A stretch of 10,091 bases of DNA from Tannerella sp. (GTDB lineage: Bacteria; Bacteroidota; Bacteroidia; Bacteroidales; Tannerellaceae): NCBI GenBank assembly GCA_031268395.1, contig JAIRXI010000357.1, positions 1 through 10,091 of the forward strand, written 5' to 3'. The position numbers and the translations under genes were made by a program. Shown piece by piece: positions 5,019 through 10,091 of this stretch (positions within the stretch are counted from its first letter, which is position 1; the number at the start of each line of letters is the position of its first letter). The notes beneath the pieces were generated by a model. It was not told where the DNA came from. It ran no database searches and saw only the letters and a program-made list of their open reading frames with translations.

Positions 5019-7477
5019 TCCCCGGTTCCTCCATCCAGACGCCGTAATAAGAGTTCCAGCGTATATTCATCCGGTATGAGCACCTGCCGCGCCTTGCTGC
5101 CTTCGGCCGGGCCGACGATGCCGGCGCGTTCCAGCTGATCCATCAGGCGACCGGCACGGTTATAGCCGATGGCAAACTTGCGCTGAATCAGCGAGGTCGA
5201 ACCCTGCTGCTGGATCACGATCAGGCGGGCGGCGTCTTTAAAGAGCGGGTCGCGACTGCTCGGGTCGATGTCCTCTTCCGGCCGGCTTTCGCCTTCGGGT
5301 ACGTATTCCGGCAATTCATAGGCACACGGGTATCCCGGCTGCTGGCCGATGAACGACGCGATGTTTTCCACCTCCGGCGTGTCGACAAAAGCGCACTGTA
5401 CCCGTGTCATGTCGATGCTTCCACCCGAGAACAGCAGGTCGCCGCGTCCGATCAGCTTGTTGGCGCCCGGCTGGTCGAGGATCGTCCGCGAATCGACCAT
5501 CTGGGAGACGCGGAAGGCAATGCGCGTCGGGAAGTTGGCCTTGATGTTTCCGGTGATGATGCTGGTCGACGGGCGCTGGGTGGCGATAATCATGTGGATG
5601 CCGATGGCCCGGGCCTTTTGCGCAATCCGTGCAATGGGCATTTCGATCTCCTTGCCTGCCTGCATGATCAGGTCGCCAAATTCGTCGATGACCACTACGA
5701 TGAAGGGCATGTAGCGGTGTCCCTTTTCGGGGTTCAGGCGGCGGTTGACGAACTTTTCGTTGTATTCTCCGAGGTTGCGCACGTGCGCTTTCGTGAGCAG
5801 TTCGTAGCGGTCGTCCATCTCTTTGCAGAGTGAATTGAGCGTGTGAACCACCCGGGTGCAGTCGGTGATGATGGCCTTGTCTTCGTCCGGCAGTTTGGCC
5901 AGGAAGTGGCGTTCGATCTTGCTGTAGATACTGAATTCTACCATCTTGGGGTCGACGAGCACGAGTTTCATTTCCGCCGGATGTTTCTTGTAGAGCAGCG
6001 AGGTGATGATGGCGTTCAGTCCTACCGACTTGCCCTGTCCCGTGGCGCCAGCCATCAGCAGGTGGGGCGCCTTGCAGAGGTCGAACAGGAAGACGTCGTT
6101 CGTAATCGTGCGTCCCAGCACAATGGGCAGATTGAATTTGCTTTCGTGGAACTTGCGCGAAAGAATCAGGGGGTGCATGGATACGATCTGCGCATCCTTG
6201 TTGGGCACTTCGATGCCGATGGTTCCCTTGCCGGGCATGGGCGCAATGATCCGGATCCCCAGCGCCGAGAGCCGCAGGGCGATGTCGTCTTCCAGGTTTC
6301 TGATTTTCCGGATGGGCACCCCGACGGCCGGCACGACTTCGTAGAGCGTCAGCGCCGGCCCTACGGTGGCGTTGATGGACATGATGTGGATGCCAAATTC
6401 TTCCAGCGTCTGCTTGATGCGTTTCTTGTTGTCGTTCTGTTCATCGGTATTGAAGATCTGCGCCTGGTCGTACACTTTCAGCAGGTCGGGTTTGGGGAAA
6501 TGATAGTTCGAGAGATCCAGGCGCGGATCGTACTCGCCCATCGAGGATTCGTCGTATGGATCCTCGTCGTCGTCCCGCGACGGCCGCGGGGGGTCGGGAC
6601 GCACCGGCAGCCGGACTTCGCCGGGTTCATACGGTTCTCCGTCGCCGGCCGGTGCGGTGATGGTAAATTCCACGTCGTCGTCCATCGAGATGGCTTCCGT
6701 CGGGCGGCGGCCTTCCGGTTTTTCCGGCGGAGCGTATGCTTCTTCCTCCTCTTCTTCCTCTTCCTCCTCATCCACGTCTTCCGGTTCGGCCCGTTTCCGC
6801 TTTTCCGGTTTCGGCTTCGGTTTCGGCAGGCTCCACCGGCCTTCGAGCCAGGCAAACGAAAAGGCTTGCTGCAAGGCGGGGATGACTTTCGTGCTCAGAC
6901 AGATGGCGATGACCAGGAAGCTGACCGTCAGCAGGAGGATCACGCCCGGTTTTCCGAAATTCCGGATCAGCAGGTTCGAGAGGTTAAGGCCCTGCTGTCC
7001 GCCCAGAAAGAGGAAGGAATCTTCACTGCTTTTCGTGAAGACAAACGAAAAAAAGAGGGAACTCCACAGCAGCATGGCCGTGCACAGCAATATACGTCTG
7101 AGCATGGATATCCGGCAGATACCCATCCACTTCACTCCCAGCGAACCCAGACAGAAGAGCATGAAAAAGGAGGGGATTCCGAACCAGCGGTTCATCAGCA
7201 GATTGGCAATACAGGCGCCGCGGAGGCCGGCCCAGTTACTCACCTGCCGGTTGCCCGAGAGCAACTCCCGGAGCGGGATATGCTCTACCGCGCTCTGGTC
7301 GGCGCCTCCCGTAAAAAAAAACGAAAATGAGGCAATCCCCATGTAGACTGCCAGAAAACAGAGCGCCAGACCCGTCAAAAAGCGCACGCGCTCACTCGTA
7401 AAGAGTGTGCCGAGCAATTCCCGGAAGTCATCCGAGCCGTTTCCGGCACGTTTCCTTTTCGTCGATTTCTTTGCCAT
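5015..7477 (-). CDS. ftsK: DNA translocase FtsK
   Basis: FtsK links cell division to chromosome segregation by pumping DNA at the septum. Numbered from the start at 7477 (820 residues): four predicted membrane helices (about 31 to 56, 99 to 121, 127 to 149, 178 to 196); a charged linker (about 215 to 320) with ten glutamates in a row (237 to 246); an alpha/beta motor with Walker A GATGQGKS (477 to 484), Walker B VVVIDEFGDL (594 to 603) and ATQRPS (632 to 637); and a winged-helix gamma domain (about 739 to 809) with RKFAIGYNRAGRLMDQLE. The frame is open to 7495, but the promoter box leaves only a few bases of leader for that ATG; the second ATG, giving MAKKSTKRKR, has a normal leader and resembles other Bacteroidales FtsK starts. 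It heads the six-gene cluster. Confidence 0.96.
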   Translation of the reverse strand: MAKKSTKRKRAGNGSDDFRELLGTLFTSERVRFLTGLALCFLAVYMGIASFSFFFTGGADQSAVEHIPLRELLSGNRQVSNWAGLRGACIANLLMNRWFGIPSFFMLFCLGSLGVKWMGICRISMLRRILLCTAMLLWSSLFFSFVFTKSSEDSFLFLGGQQGLNLSNLLIRNFGKPGVILLLTVSFLVIAICLSTKVIPALQQAFSFAWLEGRWSLPKPKPKPEKRKRAEPEDVDEEEEEEEEEEAYAPPEKPEGRRPTEAISMDDDVEFTITAPAGDGEPYEPGEVRLPVRPDPPRPSRDDDEDPYDESSMGEYDPRLDLSNYHFPKPDLLKVYDQAQIFNTDEQNDNKKRIKQTLEEFGIHIMSINATVGPALTLYEVVPAVGVPIRKIRNLEDDIALRLSALGIRIIAPMPGKGTIGIEVPNKDAQIVSMHPLILSRKFHESKFNLPIVLGRTITNDVFLFDLCKAPHLLMAGATGQGKSVGLNAIITSLLYKKHPAEMKLVLVDPKMVEFSIYSKIERHFLAKLPDEDKAIITDCTRVVHTLNSLCKEMDDRYELLTKAHVRNLGEYNEKFVNRRLNPEKGHRYMPFIVVVIDEFGDLIMQAGKEIEMPIARIAQKARAIGIHMIIATQRPSTSIITGNIKANFPTRIAFRVSQMVDSRTILDQPGANKLIGRGDLLFSGGSIDMTRVQCAFVDTPEVENIASFIGQQPGYPCAYELPEYVPEGESRPEEDIDPSSRDPLFKDAARLIVIQQQGSTSLIQRKFAIGYNRAGRLMDQLERAGIVGPAEGSKARQVLIPDEYTLELLLRRLDGGTGE

Positions 7478-7507
7478 ATCTGTTTTTGTGGACATCTAAA
7501 TTGTGTG

Positions 7508-7539
7508 CAAAGATAAAGATTATAATCCGATAAATCAAA
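7508..7539 (-). promoter_or_regulatory. Bacteroidota-type promoter of the ftsK cluster
   Basis: On the minus strand TTTG (7539..7536) is followed after exactly 20 bases by TATCTTTG (7515..7508), matching both the -33 TTTG and -7 TAnnTTTG elements with ideal spacing. Transcription should begin near 7502, leaving about 24 bases of leader before the ATG at 7477. It lies in the 102-base gap after dnaG and is the only strong promoter I find for the six genes down to the upxY-like gene. Confidence 0.75.
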
Positions 7540-7597
7540 GCGGGGATAAGGAGCTGCCTGAAAGAACAGCGCGTGGTGCATCTCCCATTCGCCATGC

Positions 7598-9661
7598 TCA
7601 CGGCAGTATGATCCGTTCGCCCAGTTCACGGCCCAGTTTGATTTTAAATTCGTTTAAGCGGGCCTGCTCTTTCATCAGCTTGATGATTTCATCCATCTCC
7701 CCTTCCTGCTGCAGGCCCCGTATCCGGTTCTTTATCTCTGCTATTTTCTGCCGGACATGCACCTCTTTCAAGGCGAACAGGTCGCGGCGAAGGGAGTGTT
7801 CAAACAGGTCGATCTGTTTTGACAGTTCCCGTTCCCCTTCTTCCTGTTCCTGAGCCGTTTTTTCCTCGCGACGCGCCGGTTCGTCCTCCGTTTCCCTTTG
7901 CTGCATGTGCGCTGCCGCATCCTTCGCCTTCCACATCGCATCAAAATAAAACGGATACCGGGGATCCATCAGGAGGATGGTCGTCCGGCTGATTTCCGGA
8001 TCGGGATGGGAGAGGAAATGGCGGGAGGAGGCGAAGTCCGGTTCGTGACAGCGGGCAACCGCTTCTTCCATGATGCGCCGGTGTACGGGAATGGAAAACG
8101 TGATTTCGTCGTGCTTCAACTCGGAGCGGATGTATTCCGCCACCCTGACCTGCCTGCGTTCTTCTCCGTCCATGTAGTCGAAAATGATTTGCTCCCCGGA
8201 ATACACCACATAGCGGAGCAGGGTCTCTTCACATGCTCTGTAGGGGGAAATTTCCGTTCTTCGCCCGGCCGGCGAGGGTGAGCCGGCGTTTTCCGGTTCG
8301 GCGGCTGGCGGGGGCGGGGCGGGTGTTTCCCGTCCGGCTTTCCACAGGGACTGGCGCCGGCTGTCGCGCTCCCGGTTGAGGGAACTGAGCAGCACCTGTT
8401 CCCTCACATTCAGAATCCTGCTGCATTCCTTAATATATTCGGCGCGGATGATGCCTTCCGGAATGACCGCTATGGAATGGATGATGTCGGAAACGAGGGC
8501 CGCCCGCCTGACGGGATCGTCGCCGGCATCGCTCAGCAGCAGGCCGGCCTTGAAGCGGATAAAATCCGTTTCGTGCTGACGGATATAGCCGGCAAATTCG
8601 GCGGCGCTGTTTTTCCGGGCAAACGAGTCCGGGTCTTCGCCGTCGGGCAGCAGGAGCACCTTGACGTTCATCCCCTCTTCCAGGAAAAGGTCGATCCCCT
8701 TGATGGCCGCCTTGATGCCGGCCGCGTCGCCGTCATACAGTACGGTGATGTTGTCGGTCAGGCGGTGAATCATGCGGATCTGGCCCTGCGTCAGTGCTGT
8801 CCCGCAGGAGGCCACCACGTTTTCGAGTCCCGCCTGGTGCATGGAAATGACATCCGTGTAGCCTTCGACCAGATAACACCTGTCTTCCCGGCGAATGGCG
8901 TTCCGGGCAAAATAAATGCCGTACAGTTCGTTGCTTTTGTGATAAATGTCACATTCGGGCGAGTTGATGTATTTCGACGCCCTGTCGGTTTTCCGGAGAA
9001 TTCGCCCGCCGAAAGCCACCACCTTGCCGCTCAGCGTATGTATCGGAAAAATGACCCGCCCCCGGAAACGGTCGTGCCCTGTTCCGTCTTCACGGAAAGA
9101 AACCAGGCCGGTCTTTTCAAGAAAGAGGTTCCGGTAGCCGTTTTTCAGCGCCGTCCGGCAGAGGTCGTCCCGGTTTTCGAGGCTGTAGCCCAGCTGGAAT
9201 TTCCGGAGCGTGTCTTCCCTGAAGCCACGTTCGTTGAAATAGGCCAGCCCGACCGTTTTGCCTTCTTCATGCTCGAACAGGCGGGAGGTGAAATGTTTCT
9301 GCGCCCAACTGTTTACGATGAACATGCTTTCGCGGTCTCCCTGCATGCGCCTTTCTTCGTCGGTCAACTCCTTTTCTTCAAATTCGATGTGATATTTTTT
9401 GGCCAGGAAACGGAGTGCGTCCTGAAAATTCAGCTGCTCGTGCTTCATGATGAAATGCAACGGATCCCCCCCCTCACCGCAGGAGAAACATTTGCAGATG
9501 TTTTTGGCCGGCGATACGTAGAACGACGGCGTCTTGTCCGGATGGAAGGGGCACAGGCCGACCAGATTGACACCCCGCCTGCGCAGGGTGACAAACTCCG
9601 ATACGACGTCGGCGATCGTCGCCGCACTCAGGATTCTGTCAATGGTTGCCTGATCAATCAT
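7598..9661 (-). CDS. dnaG: DNA primase DnaG
   Basis: Synthesises RNA primers for DNA replication. The 687 residues show the zinc-binding domain with Cys37-x2-His40 and Cys58-x2-Cys61; an RNA-polymerase domain with GRVIFPI (201 to 207) and RASKYINSPE (227 to 236); the Toprim core with Glu266-Gly267 and YDGDAAG (309 to 315, Asp310 and Asp312 as metal ligands) plus DGEDPD (340 to 345); a proline- and alanine-rich linker (about 446 to 468); and a helical C-terminal region ending in a charged, coiled-coil-like stretch (about 595 to 680) expected to bind the DnaB helicase. The length is near the upper end for the family, chiefly through this tail. The start overlaps the stop of the small membrane protein gene as ATGA. 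It ends 102 bases before ftsK; no clear terminator is seen between them. Confidence 0.97.
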   Translation of the reverse strand: MIDQATIDRILSAATIADVVSEFVTLRRRGVNLVGLCPFHPDKTPSFYVSPAKNICKCFSCGEGGDPLHFIMKHEQLNFQDALRFLAKKYHIEFEEKELTDEERRMQGDRESMFIVNSWAQKHFTSRLFEHEEGKTVGLAYFNERGFREDTLRKFQLGYSLENRDDLCRTALKNGYRNLFLEKTGLVSFREDGTGHDRFRGRVIFPIHTLSGKVVAFGGRILRKTDRASKYINSPECDIYHKSNELYGIYFARNAIRREDRCYLVEGYTDVISMHQAGLENVVASCGTALTQGQIRMIHRLTDNITVLYDGDAAGIKAAIKGIDLFLEEGMNVKVLLLPDGEDPDSFARKNSAAEFAGYIRQHETDFIRFKAGLLLSDAGDDPVRRAALVSDIIHSIAVIPEGIIRAEYIKECSRILNVREQVLLSSLNRERDSRRQSLWKAGRETPAPPPPAAEPENAGSPSPAGRRTEISPYRACEETLLRYVVYSGEQIIFDYMDGEERRQVRVAEYIRSELKHDEITFSIPVHRRIMEEAVARCHEPDFASSRHFLSHPDPEISRTTILLMDPRYPFYFDAMWKAKDAAAHMQQRETEDEPARREEKTAQEQEEGERELSKQIDLFEHSLRRDLFALKEVHVRQKIAEIKNRIRGLQQEGEMDEIIKLMKEQARLNEFKIKLGRELGERIILP

Positions 9662-9876
9662 GTGTGCAGATTATCCTTGACCGGATCGCATTCGCCGGCC
9701 TCCTCAACAGTCCGTTTTTTTGCCATTCTTTTTGCAAACACACCGTGTTCGGTATAAATTTTTGCCGCAGACCTGGTGATATAATGTATGGCAAATCCTG
9801 CAAACGCAAGAAGTGCGAATACAAAGCCGAAAGAACCGGCATCGCTTATAAAAATTTCCCGCAGTAAATCCAGCAT
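9658..9876 (-). CDS. Small single-helix membrane protein of unknown function upstream of dnaG
   Basis: The 72-residue product begins MLDLLREIFISDAGSFGF and has one hydrophobic segment (about residues 15 to 33, FGFVFALLAFAGFAIHYIT) followed by a basic patch (KRMAKKR near 49 to 55) and a charged tail. By the positive-inside rule the tail would be cytoplasmic. I do not recognise the family. The start at 9876 is chosen over the longer frame opening at 10038 because a TATCTTTG box at 9907..9900 sits just upstream, followed by an A-rich leader; the longer form would span that promoter and adds residues that do not look coding. Its stop overlaps the dnaG start by four bases, so the two are probably co-translated. 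Confidence 0.72.
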   Translation of the reverse strand: MLDLLREIFISDAGSFGFVFALLAFAGFAIHYITRSAAKIYTEHGVFAKRMAKKRTVEEAGECDPVKDNLHT

Positions 9877-9899
9877 AACGATCTTGTTTTTTTGTGTTG

Positions 9900-9907
9900 C
9901 AAAGATA
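9900..9907 (-). promoter_or_regulatory. Putative -7 promoter box (TATCTTTG) for the small protein and dnaG
   Basis: TATCTTTG on the minus strand, identical to the -7 box of the ftsK promoter, lies 23 bases before the ATG at 9876. The start of transcription would fall near 9894, with an A-rich leader of under 20 bases. No TTTG stands at the expected -33 spacing, so strength is uncertain. Confidence 0.55.
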
Positions 9908-10030
9908 GGGATTGTTTCCGTTCGAGCATCCCGGCGAAATATAAAAAAAGAGGTGTCCTGTCCTGAAATAGCTTTACGAAACACGAACAACAGAAAAACA
10001 GGAACGTTATGGCAAAACGGGAAATGAATT

Positions 10031-10090
10031 TTAATCATCCGAAAAGTGATTTAAACCCAACATGTCCATTAGACACTTCCCGTCGTGTCC
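10031..10090 (-). CDS. Possible C-terminal end of a gene cut by the right edge
   Basis: One minus-strand frame enters from the window edge and runs 19 codons (GHDGKCLMDMLGLNHFSDD) to a TAA at 10033..10031. The composition looks like an ordinary protein end, and a tail here would leave a 154-base intergenic gap before the small membrane protein. Another frame is also open for 18 codons over the same stretch, so chance is a real alternative. The product is not recognisable. Confidence 0.25.
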   Translation of the reverse strand, partial: GHDGKCLMDMLGLNHFSDD

Positions 10091-10091
10091 G

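Noticed and set aside
5843..7330. A 495-codon plus-strand frame opposite ftsK
   Set aside because: The minus strand here encodes FtsK with intact Walker motifs; the plus-strand product is biased and looks like a shadow.
7540..7597. Terminator between dnaG and ftsK
   Set aside because: Only a 4-bp GCTG/CAGC stem and no U-tract; I cannot support a terminator.
9943..10005. Terminator for the right-edge gene: TCCTG/CAGGA arms followed by seven T on the minus strand
   Set aside because: The stem is only 5 bp with a loop of over 30 bases, and the T-run starts about 10 bases after the stem; too weak to call.

Overview
The window reads as chromosomal DNA of a member of the order Bacteroidales (Bacteroidota). 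The evidence is: two clear and one weaker TAnnTTTG-type promoter boxes, A-rich leaders in place of strong Shine-Dalgarno sites at most genes, a NusG-like protein of the UpxY type known from Bacteroides polysaccharide loci, and Bacteroidales-type variants of GDPD, TrxB and a GHL10 hydrolase. The genes look GC-rich and the intergenic DNA is clearly more AT-rich. Genus cannot be fixed by eye; a Tannerellaceae-like organism is only a guess. Every supported gene lies on the minus strand, so the text below runs right to left.

Right part (10091 to 7598): a possible C-terminal tail of an unknown gene enters from the edge. A small one-helix membrane protein of unknown function follows, with a promoter box in front of it. 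Its stop codon overlaps the start of dnaG (DNA primase) as ATGA.

Middle (7540 to 567): a good promoter (TTTG, 20-base spacer, TATCTTTG) starts a tight cluster of ftsK, a lolA-like gene, trxB, a secreted GDPD-type phosphodiesterase, a secreted GHL10-type glycoside hydrolase and an UpxY-like antiterminator. Two junctions are ATGA overlaps and the other gaps are 9 to 27 bases, so this is probably one transcript of about 6.9 kb. The products handle chromosome segregation at the septum (FtsK), lipoprotein transport (LolA-like), thiol redox balance (TrxB), envelope hydrolysis (the two secreted enzymes) and transcription elongation (UpxY-like).

Left part (566 to 1): about 550 bases with no convincing gene, but with much repeat structure: a 15-bp inverted repeat just after upxY, a 23-bp tandem duplication, a 37-bp near-perfect inverted repeat enclosing a smaller hairpin, a 17-bp direct repeat, and a promoter box that leads to the first five codons of another minus-strand gene at the edge. 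This is the least ordinary part of the window. The rest is conserved housekeeping content, and I see no evidence for a complete undescribed system. The placement of the antiterminator at the end of a housekeeping operon, facing this structured spacer, is the point most worth checking.
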